From Flavobacteriia bacterium (GTDB lineage Bacteria > Bacteroidota > Bacteroidia > Flavobacteriales_D > Crocinitomicaceae): DNA of 47,047 nucleotides. The first letter of the stretch is position 1; every line of letters starts with the position of its first letter. Shown piece after piece: positions 34,339-42,784 of this stretch. The position numbers and the translations under genes were made by a program. The DNA lies in NCBI GenBank assembly GCA_016183815.1, contig JACPDW010000004.1, positions 1 through 47,047 of the forward strand, in the 5' to 3' direction. Below the pieces are notes generated by a model. The model made no database searches. It was not told where the DNA came from and worked only from the letters and a program-made list of their open reading frames with translations.

Positions 34339-35127
34339 ATGAAACTAAATTTCTATAAATATCAAGGTACGGGAAATGATTTTATAATAATTGAAAATTT
34401 CATTCAAAACAATCCTTCATTTGACATTCAAAACATTCCATTTTTGTGTGACAGAAAGTTTGGTATTGGTGCAGATGGATTAATTATTATGAATAAAGTG
34501 GAAAACGCTGATTTTGAAGTTGATTATTACAATTCAGATGGGACTAAAAGTTTTTGCGGAAATGGAGCTCGATGTGCTGTTTCTTTTGCTAAAAAATTAG
34601 GTATCATTTCAAAAAAAGCACATTTTTTAGCCATTGATGGTTTTCATTTTGCTGAAATGAAAGAAAAGGAAGTCTATCTTCAAATGAATAATGTGGATAA
34701 AATTCTAGTTCATAAGGAGAATATTAATTATGAATTGAATACTGGTTCACCACATTTCATACAATTTGTTGAAAATTCTTTAAATATTGATGTGCAAAAA
34801 GATGGGAAAAAAATAAGATATTCACCTCAATATAATGATGAAGGCATTAATGTAAATTTTGTAGAAATAATTAAAAATCAATTACTTGAAGTAGCAACAT
34901 ACGAACGAGGAGTAGAAAACGAAACCCTTTCATGTGGGACAGGCGTAGTAGCTTCTGCCCTTGCTTATTCAGAAAAAATGAATCTAAATTTAGGAGATCA
35001 TGAAATCGAAGTCCATACTAAAGGAGGTCATTTAAAAGTGAAATTTGAAAAGAAATCTTCACATTATGAAAACATTTTTTTAATAGGCCCAGCTGTATTT
35101 GTTTTTTCAGGAGAAATAGAGGTATAA
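34339..35127 (+). CDS. dapF: Diaminopimelate epimerase
   Basis: The 262-residue cytoplasmic enzyme converts LL- to meso-diaminopimelate for lysine and peptidoglycan synthesis. It has the two catalytic cysteines: Cys73 in 'SFCGNGARC' and Cys199 in 'TLSCGTGVVASA', plus the N-terminal 'KYQGTGNDFIIIE' signature and 'GVENETLSCGTG'. Length is usual. It stands alone, divergent from the POT operon and convergent with a phosphatase gene, with 12 bases between the stops. Confidence 0.95.
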   Translation: MKLNFYKYQGTGNDFIIIENFIQNNPSFDIQNIPFLCDRKFGIGADGLIIMNKVENADFEVDYYNSDGTKSFCGNGARCAVSFAKKLGIISKKAHFLAIDGFHFAEMKEKEVYLQMNNVDKILVHKENINYELNTGSPHFIQFVENSLNIDVQKDGKKIRYSPQYNDEGINVNFVEIIKNQLLEVATYERGVENETLSCGTGVVASALAYSEKMNLNLGDHEIEVHTKGGHLKVKFEKKSSHYENIFLIGPAVFVFSGEIEV

Positions 35128-35139
35128 TAATTTCACTTT

Positions 35140-36369
35140 CTAATAAAACCTACACGAAAATATCGCAGTATCGTCAACAAACTTTCTACTTCCTCTCCAT
35201 TCGTCTAATTTGGAAAAAATTAAAGTGTTTAAATCCTCCATTTTTAATGGATAATATTGATTAACCAACTGAATTAAACGATCTAATTCAAAAAATTCAT
35301 TTTTCTCATTCTCCAATTCCACTATCCCATCAGTATATAAAATCAAAGTTGTATTGGCTTCTAAAACCTCTTTTCCAATATTTAAAAAAGGTAATTCTTC
35401 TAACATTCCTAAACCAATACTACCTTCTTCTAATAATTTAATTTTTTTTCCATTGGTAACAAAAGGCGAATTATGTCCAGCATTTACATAAGTCAATTTT
35501 CTTGATTTCACATTATAATGTGCAATAAAAAAGGTTATAAATTTTTCTCCTTTAGAGCTTTTATAGACTTTATCATTTAATTCATACAACAATTGAATAA
35601 AATCAAAATTTTGATAAGTAAACAACACTCGAATCGTGGCTTGAAAATTTGCCATCAACATTGCAGCACTAATTCCTTTACCTGAAACATCGGCAATACA
35701 CAACATATATTCCTCTTCATTAATTGGGATAAAATCATAATAATCACCTCCAATTTCATGTCTTGAGATGTATTTAGCTGAAATGTCCATTCTATCATTA
35801 GAAGGTAAATCCGATGGAAAGAGCATTTTTTGCATTTCAGAAGCAACTTCTAATTCTTTTTTCAACTTGGTTTGATGAATGGTCATTTTCACCATTTTTT
35901 TGTTTTCTATGGCAGCTAAGAGTACATAAGCTAAACTTTGAAAAAACCGTAGTTCTTCTATCATTTCCAAATGATTCAATCGCAAGCTCTCTAAATCTCC
36001 CATAAGAAGATAAGAAATAATTTCTTCATTATGATATAGTGGAATGACTACTTTAAATTCATTTATAAAAGCAGATGGTGAGGAATCAATAACCGTAATT
36101 TCTTTAAATCGTTTTAAATTTTCGATATTAAAATTTTCGTTTTTTTTTGGTTTAATTCCAGATTTTAGCCAAACGTCCCATTCTTCTTGTTTATAGATAA
36201 AAGCGTATTTTGTTAAGCCAACTTGCTCTTTTAAGAAAAAAGTAAATATCTTACTTAACTGTTCAATACTTTGATTTGAGTTTATAGCATGAGTAATATC
36301 TAACAAAACATTTAATTTGAATCGATCACTTAAAACTCCAGTATGTAAATCCCTGTTTGAATGTCTCAT
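35140..36369 (-). CDS. SpoIIE/PP2C phosphatase with N-terminal GAF-like domain
   Basis: The first ~155 residues of this 409-residue cytoplasmic protein look GAF-like ('LNVLLDITHAINSNQSIEQL', 'VIPLYHNEEIISYLLMGDLE'). A coiled-coil helix follows ('KLKKELEVASEMQKMLFPSD'), then the PP2C domain (about 190-409) with 'HEIGGDYYDFIPINEEE', 'CIADVSGKGISAAMLMANF', 'NAGHNSPFV' and 'LILYTDGIVELENEKNEFFE'. It is one base after lpxD, so the two are co-transcribed. A signalling role with an unseen partner is inferred. Confidence 0.88.
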   Translation of the reverse strand: MRHSNRDLHTGVLSDRFKLNVLLDITHAINSNQSIEQLSKIFTFFLKEQVGLTKYAFIYKQEEWDVWLKSGIKPKKNENFNIENLKRFKEITVIDSSPSAFINEFKVVIPLYHNEEIISYLLMGDLESLRLNHLEMIEELRFFQSLAYVLLAAIENKKMVKMTIHQTKLKKELEVASEMQKMLFPSDLPSNDRMDISAKYISRHEIGGDYYDFIPINEEEYMLCIADVSGKGISAAMLMANFQATIRVLFTYQNFDFIQLLYELNDKVYKSSKGEKFITFFIAHYNVKSRKLTYVNAGHNSPFVTNGKKIKLLEEGSIGLGMLEELPFLNIGKEVLEANTTLILYTDGIVELENEKNEFFELDRLIQLVNQYYPLKMEDLNTLIFSKLDEWRGSRKFVDDTAIFSCRFY

Positions 36370-36370
36370 T

Positions 36371-37291
36371 TTATTTCTTTTTCATCCATTCTGGCAATTG
36401 TTTAATAGCTGCCATTTCTCTGTATTTTTCTTTAATTTCTCCAGCAGGACTACCAAAATAGGATTTGTTACCCTCTAAACTTTTGCTGATCCCAGATTGT
36501 GCTAATACAACAGCTTTTTCACCAATTCGTACCCCAGAAGTACAGCCCACTTGTCCCCATATTGTTACAAAATCTTCGATATCTGTACAGCCAGCAATAC
36601 CTACTTGCGAGGCGAACAAACAATGTTTACCAATTCTAACATCATGACCTATTTGCACAAGATTGTCAATTTTTGTCCCCTCTCCAATTCTGGTAACATC
36701 GGTAACTCCTTTATCAATAGTACATCCTGCACCTATTTCAACATTTTTATCTATAAAAACACTTCCAACTGACTCTAATCGAGTATATATATTTTCTCTT
36801 TTTTTGAAATAAAATGCCGTATGACCAATAATTGTATTTGGACCGATAATTGAGTTTTCACAGATGGTTGTATTGTCCATTATTATTGCTCCTGGTAATA
36901 TTTGAACATTTTTTTCTATTTGAACATTTTTACCAATATATACATTTGGAGATATAATGGATTCAGGATGAATTAAATTAATGTTTTGATGAATTTTTTG
37001 ATTTTCGTTTGAAAAATATCGTAATAATTTATTAAAATCATCAAAAACATTTTCAGAAATTAACAACACTTTCCCTTCAGGACAGTCCACTTTCTGATCA
37101 ATTAATACACATGTCGCTTCTGATTGTAAGGCCTTTTCATAATATTTTGGGTGATCTACAAAAACAATATCACCCTTAGAAACTCTATGTATTTCATTGA
37201 TACCTAGTATTTTTTCGTCAGGATTTCCAACAAAATCAACATTTAAAATACCCGCAACTTCTGCCAAAGTAAGTGGCTGAATAAATTTCAT
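36371..37291 (-). CDS. lpxD: UDP-3-O-acylglucosamine N-acyltransferase
   Basis: The 306-residue enzyme adds the second acyl chain to UDP-3-O-acyl-glucosamine in lipid A synthesis. It has an N-terminal uridine-binding domain ('KFIQPLTLAEVAGILN', about 1-95) and a left-handed beta-helix of hexapeptide repeats (about 100-270, 'IISPNVYIGKNVQIEKNVQI'). The catalytic His lies in 'IDNLVQIGHDVRIGKHCLFA'. The C-terminal helix binds acyl-ACP. It is followed after one base by a phosphatase gene. Length is slightly below E. coli LpxD but typical for this phylum. Confidence 0.93.
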   Translation of the reverse strand: MKFIQPLTLAEVAGILNVDFVGNPDEKILGINEIHRVSKGDIVFVDHPKYYEKALQSEATCVLIDQKVDCPEGKVLLISENVFDDFNKLLRYFSNENQKIHQNINLIHPESIISPNVYIGKNVQIEKNVQILPGAIIMDNTTICENSIIGPNTIIGHTAFYFKKRENIYTRLESVGSVFIDKNVEIGAGCTIDKGVTDVTRIGEGTKIDNLVQIGHDVRIGKHCLFASQVGIAGCTDIEDFVTIWGQVGCTSGVRIGEKAVVLAQSGISKSLEGNKSYFGSPAGEIKEKYREMAAIKQLPEWMKKK

Positions 37292-37430
37292 TCCTTTTTG
37301 TTTTAAAAATAGAAAGAAATATGCCTCTAAGAAAATTAATCAAAAAAACTTACTAAAAGATAATTGTTAATAAGGATTTTATACCAATTGTAAAAGAAAT
37401 CAGACTTTTAACACTATTTTAATTTGATAT

Positions 37431-38921
37431 TTAATATTGATTAATAAATTCACCACTTTTATTACCAAAAGAATCTAAAATACCGTCTTTTGTATCATAC
37501 ACATCGGTGTTATATGAATTTCTTTTTTGAATGAATTGCTGCCAACGAGGATTCTTTCTCTCACCAATCACATCACTATGAAGTAAAATATAATTGTTTA
37601 TCAAATCAGGGTCATAAAATATAAATTTTCTGTTGGAATAATTCTGAATCTTATCATATCTCCAAATTTCAAATGGAACTTCTCCGGAAGAAACACTTCT
37701 ATTAATAATATTACTTGGGGCTCCGTATTTGAGATAAACTCTACCTCTATCTGTTTCAAATCCATCTATACTTGATGTTTTATACAATTTATGGACTAAC
37801 TGAACTTGAGATTTATATTTCATCCACTCTTCATATGAACTCTTGTTTTGAGCATATACTTGCCAAAAATTTTGAATATATTTTCTATACATCTCTTTAT
37901 TTTTGGTTTTTAAAACACGAATTAAGTTTTTGGTTTCAGCAGGAGAACAGATTGGTATCAAACTAGAAATATAATATTTTAAACTGTCGTCAGTAATTGA
38001 TTCTTGAAAAGAGGGATCGATAATTACATTTTCTTCACTTGCTAACATTGGTAAATACATTCCACTTTTTTCAAAAGAATAAGAAGTTGTTGCAATTTCA
38101 TTCATTTTACTATCGATTAACGAATAAATTAAGGTATATTCACCAGTTTGCAACTGACTTATATCAATTTTTCTAATCATTGGAAGTACTTCTTTTACTT
38201 CTATTTTAGTAAATCGAGTTAAATTTTCGACCTCTAAGGAAGTATTTTTTGACAACACACTTTGTTTTAAACCAAAAATTGTATCCTTTGTATGATTATA
38301 TAATTCTAAATAGACAGGAAGATATAGATCATTCATAGAAAAATAATTGTTGATTCGAGGATATACATCAAATCCTGATTTAGAAAACATATTTTCTTCC
38401 CTAGTTTTAAATATATTTTCAGCTATCACAATATCGGAGAACTTAGTTGTTTTGTTATTGTTTTTCACTTCAACAAGCATTTCTGCATCAAGTCCTTCTT
38501 TTTTATCACTTAAATCTTCAATATGAATTTTAAAAGTGTATTTTCCAAAAGGCACATTAATTCTTTTCAGTTCATAAAAATCTTCCACTAAACTGTCTTT
38601 CATAATCGGACTTAACATTCTATAAGCATCTGAAAAAACAACATTTTGCATCGAGTCATTTAGTTGATATTTAATAAATAGTTCTGCTTGGATACCATCT
38701 TCCATTGGAAAATATTTACAAGAATATCCAACGAATTGAATATAAATTTCTAATAAAGGTTTTGAATCAGGGAGATAAAATTGTTTAAAATCTACATAAG
38801 CTTTCAATGAATTTTTACGTTGACTTAAACTAAAATTATTCAATGAAAAAATTAGTTGAACTAAAAGTATAAATGCGATTTTATTTGACACTTTTTTTAT
38901 TCTATATTTAAATAAACTCAT
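37431..38921 (-). CDS. GWxTD domain-containing protein
   Basis: The 496-residue exported protein has a signal peptide (about 10-33, 'NKIAFILLVQLIFSLNNFSLS') and a long beta-rich middle that resembles Ig-like folds (about 130-290). The C-terminal GWxTD domain has 'NFWQVYAQNKSSYEEWMKYK', 'IDGFETDRGRVYLKYGAPSN' and 'EVPFEIWRYDKI'. The 'GWxTD' core itself is 'GFETD' here. The family is Bacteroidota-specific, probably envelope-located, with no known reaction. It follows parC with a ~100-base gap. Confidence 0.82.
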   Translation of the reverse strand: MSLFKYRIKKVSNKIAFILLVQLIFSLNNFSLSQRKNSLKAYVDFKQFYLPDSKPLLEIYIQFVGYSCKYFPMEDGIQAELFIKYQLNDSMQNVVFSDAYRMLSPIMKDSLVEDFYELKRINVPFGKYTFKIHIEDLSDKKEGLDAEMLVEVKNNNKTTKFSDIVIAENIFKTREENMFSKSGFDVYPRINNYFSMNDLYLPVYLELYNHTKDTIFGLKQSVLSKNTSLEVENLTRFTKIEVKEVLPMIRKIDISQLQTGEYTLIYSLIDSKMNEIATTSYSFEKSGMYLPMLASEENVIIDPSFQESITDDSLKYYISSLIPICSPAETKNLIRVLKTKNKEMYRKYIQNFWQVYAQNKSSYEEWMKYKSQVQLVHKLYKTSSIDGFETDRGRVYLKYGAPSNIINRSVSSGEVPFEIWRYDKIQNYSNRKFIFYDPDLINNYILLHSDVIGERKNPRWQQFIQKRNSYNTDVYDTKDGILDSFGNKSGEFINQY

Positions 38922-39023
38922 ATTTCTGTAAGTATGCTTCTATTAAATTAACAGTAAATTTATACAAATTTAAAGTAAATTAAAATAATACCACTCTCTT
39001 ATTGATTATTTGGTCATTATCAT

Positions 39024-41699
39024 CTATTCATTATCAAACAATTCTAATTGATTGTCTTCTGAATCGTCTTTATTTTTACTTAAATCCCATTCTATTTCAT
39101 TGGTTTGCAATTCAATCGACTCATCATTAGAATCAATTGTTTTTTCCTCTATAGGCCAAGCTTCTCCCCCATCAATATCATGTGTTAATACAATTTCTTT
39201 AACTTTTAATTTTGTCATTTGATTGCCTTGAGCTTTAAGCCCTTTAATCTCAATCATATCAGCTAAATTAACAACATTGTCTGGTAAATTTTTTGTTTCT
39301 TTTAATTGTTTATTGTAAACAATTCTTGCTTCCGGTCTAAAAGAAGTAGAAACCAAATCCAAATATGAACCATCAGATTCTGAAATAAAATTTACACGTT
39401 TATCTGTTGTAATTTCACAATAAAACCTTTTGACAAAATGCAAATCTTTTTCAGCATCATAATACACACAAGTGATTGGTCTTTTTGAGATCCATTTTTC
39501 GATATGTATTAAATCTTCATCAAAATGTGTAGCCAAATCAAAGTTAGACAAACGATATTCACCATTTTTATATAAGGTTAAAATTTTATCATTCCCTTTA
39601 AATTCTCCTAAAAATTTTCCTCTTGATTCATCGTTTAATCTGCCTACAACAGTGTCAAACCAAATTTTCCGTGCCGATAATGTTGAACCACCCACCTCTT
39701 TTTGGAGAATTTTTTGAACAATCTCTTTCGTTACTCTGTTTCCAGTGGAGCTTCTACCTTTTATTAATAAATCTCCAAAATCAATGTCAAATTTTAAACG
39801 TTTTAAATGAGGACGAGGACGTAAAATCACGGTAACTACCTCTTTTTCACCATTTGGATGTACAGAAAAATACAATAATTTTGAACCTTTTGTTCCTTTA
39901 GTTAAATCATATTCCGTATCTCTAGTGATGCTGTTGACGTAAAATCTTTTCATCATAGTTGCTCCACCAATTCCGTCTTGATACATCATGTGATAAATGG
40001 TTCTTGTATCTCCTTTTTTCCATACATCAGCATAAACAATACCTTTTCCAACAAACTTTTTTTCAGCCACTTTACAAACCATCATTTTTCCAGTGTTGAA
40101 AAATATTATAATGTCATCAATTTCTGAACAATCATTTACAGGGTCATTTTTTTTAAGACCCCATCCGATAAATCCTTCTTCAATATCAACATAAAGTTTT
40201 TTATTTGCAATAATAACCTTTGTAGCAGTAATATTATCAAATATTTTGATTTCCGTTTTACGTTCTTTCCCTTCTCCAAAGCGTTTTTTAATATCTTTAA
40301 AATAGTCAATAGCGTAATCAACCAAATTGTTCAATTTTTGTTTAACCTCTTCCAATTCGTTTTCTATTTTACTGATGTTTTCATCTGCTTTATCAGAATC
40401 AAAACGTGTAATTCGAATCATTTTAATTTCAGTCAATTTAGCCAAATCTTCTTCAACAATTTCTCTTATAAAATGTTTTTTAAAAGGTTCAAATCGTTTA
40501 AAAAGGTATGAAAACAAGGATTCTTTGTCGGAATAAAGTTTGAAATCAATGTACATTTCCTCACGTATGAATATTTTTTCAAGCGTAGCAAAATGCCATT
40601 GTTGTTCTAATTCATTAATACGAATTTCCAACTCCCATTTTAGTAAAAGAACAGTATTATCGGTATTAATTCTTAAAATTTCACTTACACCTAAAAATCT
40701 TGGTTTATCACCGTCAATAATAGAACAATTAGGAGAAATAGACACTTCACAATCAGTGAAAGCATATAAAGCATCTATGGTTTTATCAGGTGAAATTCCA
40801 GGAATTAAATGAATAAGTATTTCAGCTTCTGAAGAAGTATTGTCTTCAATTTTTTTTACTTTTATTTTCCCTTTGTCATTGGCTTTTATAATTGATTCAA
40901 TCAAAGAAGAAGTCGTTGTTCCAAAAGGAATCTCATAGATAACTAAAGTTTTATTGTCAAATTTTTTTATTTTTGCTCTTACCCTCACCTTACCTCCTCT
41001 CAAACCATCGTTATAATTTGTAAAATCCGCCATTCCACCATTAAGAAAATCAGGAAAGATTTCTATTTTTTTACCTCTTAGATGATTAATGGATTGGTCT
41101 ATTAATTCAATAAAATTGTGTGGCAATATTTTACAGGCCATACCTACTGCTATCCCTTCCGCACCTTGAGCCAATAATAAGGGGAATTTAACAGGTAGCT
41201 GGTCTGGCTCTTTATTTCGACCATCGTAACTGGCAAGCCAATTGGTGGTTTTTGGATTAAAAACAACGTGATTGGCAAATTTGGATAAACGTGCTTCAAT
41301 ATAACGTGGGGCTGCAGCACCATCTCCTGTAAGCGTATTTCCCCAGTTTCCTTGGCAATCTATTAGTAATTCTTTTTGACCTAAAGCCACTAAAGCATCT
41401 CCAATTGAAGCGTCACCATGAGGGTGATACTTCATAGTGTTTCCGATAATATTAGCTACTTTGTTGTAACGACCATCATCTAATTCTTTCATAGAATGTA
41501 AAATTCGGCGTTGAACGGGTTTCAAACCATCAAAAAGTGCTGGAACTGCTCGTTCTAATATTACGTAAGAAGCATAATCTAAAAACCAATTTTCGTATAA
41601 ACCATTTAGAGGAATGATTTTATCATCTCCTGTCGATTTTTCAAAAGGATTGGATTCTTCGTTTGGATTTTGCTCTTTTTGTTCTTCGTCTTCAGTCAT
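39024..41699 (-). CDS. parC: DNA topoisomerase IV subunit A
   Basis: The 891-residue protein is the DNA-cleaving subunit that decatenates chromosomes with ParE. The catalytic tyrosine Tyr133 lies in 'GAAAPRYIEARLSKFA'. Upstream are the quinolone-region 'HPHGDASIGDALVAL' and the N-terminal 'ASYVILERAVPALFDGLKPV'. The C-terminal beta-propeller is seen in 'KMMVCKVAEKKFVGKG' and similar blades. parE lies upstream but separated by a KilA-N gene. parC is 27 bases after the KilA-N stop. Confidence 0.93.
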   Translation of the reverse strand: MTEDEEQKEQNPNEESNPFEKSTGDDKIIPLNGLYENWFLDYASYVILERAVPALFDGLKPVQRRILHSMKELDDGRYNKVANIIGNTMKYHPHGDASIGDALVALGQKELLIDCQGNWGNTLTGDGAAAPRYIEARLSKFANHVVFNPKTTNWLASYDGRNKEPDQLPVKFPLLLAQGAEGIAVGMACKILPHNFIELIDQSINHLRGKKIEIFPDFLNGGMADFTNYNDGLRGGKVRVRAKIKKFDNKTLVIYEIPFGTTTSSLIESIIKANDKGKIKVKKIEDNTSSEAEILIHLIPGISPDKTIDALYAFTDCEVSISPNCSIIDGDKPRFLGVSEILRINTDNTVLLLKWELEIRINELEQQWHFATLEKIFIREEMYIDFKLYSDKESLFSYLFKRFEPFKKHFIREIVEEDLAKLTEIKMIRITRFDSDKADENISKIENELEEVKQKLNNLVDYAIDYFKDIKKRFGEGKERKTEIKIFDNITATKVIIANKKLYVDIEEGFIGWGLKKNDPVNDCSEIDDIIIFFNTGKMMVCKVAEKKFVGKGIVYADVWKKGDTRTIYHMMYQDGIGGATMMKRFYVNSITRDTEYDLTKGTKGSKLLYFSVHPNGEKEVVTVILRPRPHLKRLKFDIDFGDLLIKGRSSTGNRVTKEIVQKILQKEVGGSTLSARKIWFDTVVGRLNDESRGKFLGEFKGNDKILTLYKNGEYRLSNFDLATHFDEDLIHIEKWISKRPITCVYYDAEKDLHFVKRFYCEITTDKRVNFISESDGSYLDLVSTSFRPEARIVYNKQLKETKNLPDNVVNLADMIEIKGLKAQGNQMTKLKVKEIVLTHDIDGGEAWPIEEKTIDSNDESIELQTNEIEWDLSKNKDDSEDNQLELFDNE

Positions 41700-41726
41700 A
41701 ATGATAATGTGTTATCTAAAGGTTTT

Positions 41727-42551
41727 TTATTTCAATTTAGTTAATTGTTTGCTATTTATCAAGGATTTCATCTGTGTAATAGCGATTTTATTTAATTGGA
41801 TTAATCTATTCGTTTGTTCTATCTTTTGATGGATTAAAACAGCATTGATACTTTCCAAGTTACTCAAAACAACTAATTGTTCTAGAGTTGCGGCATCTCT
41901 AATATTTCCCTCAGCATTTGGATTCTCTTCTCGCCATTCTTTAGTAGTCATTCCAAACAAAGCCATATTAAGTAAATCAGCTTCATTTGCATAAATAATA
42001 CTTGTTTGATTTCTATTTAATTCTTTTGGGATCAAATTTTCTTTAATAGCATCGGTATGAATATGATAATTTACTTTTGCTAAAGTGCGTTGTAGGTTCC
42101 AATCTAATTTTAATCGATCATTTTCATCATTTTTAAGACGTTGGAATTCTGTTATTAAGTAAAGTTTAAATTCAGCGCTTATCCATGAAGCAAATTCAAA
42201 GGCAATATCTTTATGAGCAAATGTACCGCCGTATCTTCCTGCTTTTGATGTTATTCCAATTGCATTTGTAGTTTCAATCCATTTTTGAGGAGTAAGTGAA
42301 AAACTATTTGAACCAGATTCGTTTTTAAACGCATCGAATTCGATGCGTTTAAAAATTGGGTTATGAAGTTGCTCCCATAAACCACAAAATTCGATTGCAC
42401 TTCTTGTTCTCAACCAGTTTTGAATAATATAATTAGTTCTATCCATATCTCTAAACTTGGCCATATCTGTTAAGGAAATATAATCTTGATTTTTTACTGT
42501 ATGGATTACAATTTCAAGATTTTCAACAGTTATTTTTTTATTTGTAGCCAT
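41727..42551 (-). CDS. KilA-N domain protein
   Basis: The 274-residue protein has the KilA-N DNA-binding domain in the first ~140 residues: 'DYISLTDMAKFRDMDRTNYI', 'IQNWLRTRSAIEFCGLWEQL', 'TPQKWIETTNAIGITSKAG', 'RYGGTFAHKDIAFEFASWIS'. A C-terminal helical part follows ('TKEWREENPNAEGNIRDAAT'). Family members are phage- or MGE-linked and bind DNA. It sits between parE and parC, which are neighbours in related genomes. Three 30-bp palindromic sites and a weaker one lie inside the gene and upstream, which suggests it binds its own region. It may be a recent arrival. Confidence 0.85.
   Translation of the reverse strand: MATNKKITVENLEIVIHTVKNQDYISLTDMAKFRDMDRTNYIIQNWLRTRSAIEFCGLWEQLHNPIFKRIEFDAFKNESGSNSFSLTPQKWIETTNAIGITSKAGRYGGTFAHKDIAFEFASWISAEFKLYLITEFQRLKNDENDRLKLDWNLQRTLAKVNYHIHTDAIKENLIPKELNRNQTSIIYANEADLLNMALFGMTTKEWREENPNAEGNIRDAATLEQLVVLSNLESINAVLIHQKIEQTNRLIQLNKIAITQMKSLINSKQLTKLK
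42322..42355. promoter_or_regulatory. 34-bp perfect palindrome inside the KilA-N gene
   Basis: The sequence TTTTTAAACGCATCGAA and its exact reverse complement form a 34-bp palindrome centred on AATT. Its core is CGAATTCG with TTTAAA at each outer end, matching the upstream 30-bp sites. It is coding and gives 'IFKRIEFDAFKN'. Confidence 0.85.
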
Positions 42552-42606
42552 TTTTTATGAGATTGCGTTTTATATTTTTAACACATTTTTTAAATTAAAC
42601 TTAACT

Positions 42607-42636
42607 CCTAAAGGTGACGAATTCGTTACCATTATA
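42607..42636. promoter_or_regulatory. Partial copy of the CGAATTCG palindromic site
   Basis: A core GGTGACGAATTCGTTACC (42613-42630) is palindromic except for one base pair and has CGAATTCG at its centre. The outer TTTAAA blocks are not conserved here. Confidence 0.5.
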
Positions 42637-42670
42637 TTTTTAACTTTATTATTAGTTTTAGGTTTGTATT

Positions 42671-42700
42671 TTTAAACACATCGAATTCGACCCCTTTAAA
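42671..42700. promoter_or_regulatory. 30-bp palindromic site, copy in the parE-KilA-N gap
   Basis: TTTAAA, eight bases, GAATTC-centred TCGAATTCGA, then CCCC and TTTAAA. It has the same length and spacing as 42324-42353 and 42741-42770. Confidence 0.65.
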
Positions 42701-42740
42701 CTCTGTGTTTTATTCTTAATCATTAGTAAAAATATTTTTT

Positions 42741-42770
42741 TTTAATTATAGCGAATTCGCCACATTTAAA
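42741..42770. promoter_or_regulatory. 30-bp palindromic site adjacent to parE stop
   Basis: TTTAAT, spacer, GCGAATTCGC, spacer, TTTAAA with the same 30-bp layout as the other sites. It lies just 15 bases from the parE stop codon. Confidence 0.6.
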
Positions 42771-42784
42771 CTATTTCTTTTTGT

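Noticed and set aside
40136-40321. Small ORFs inside parC
   Set aside because: Out-of-frame shadows of parC with low-complexity sequence.
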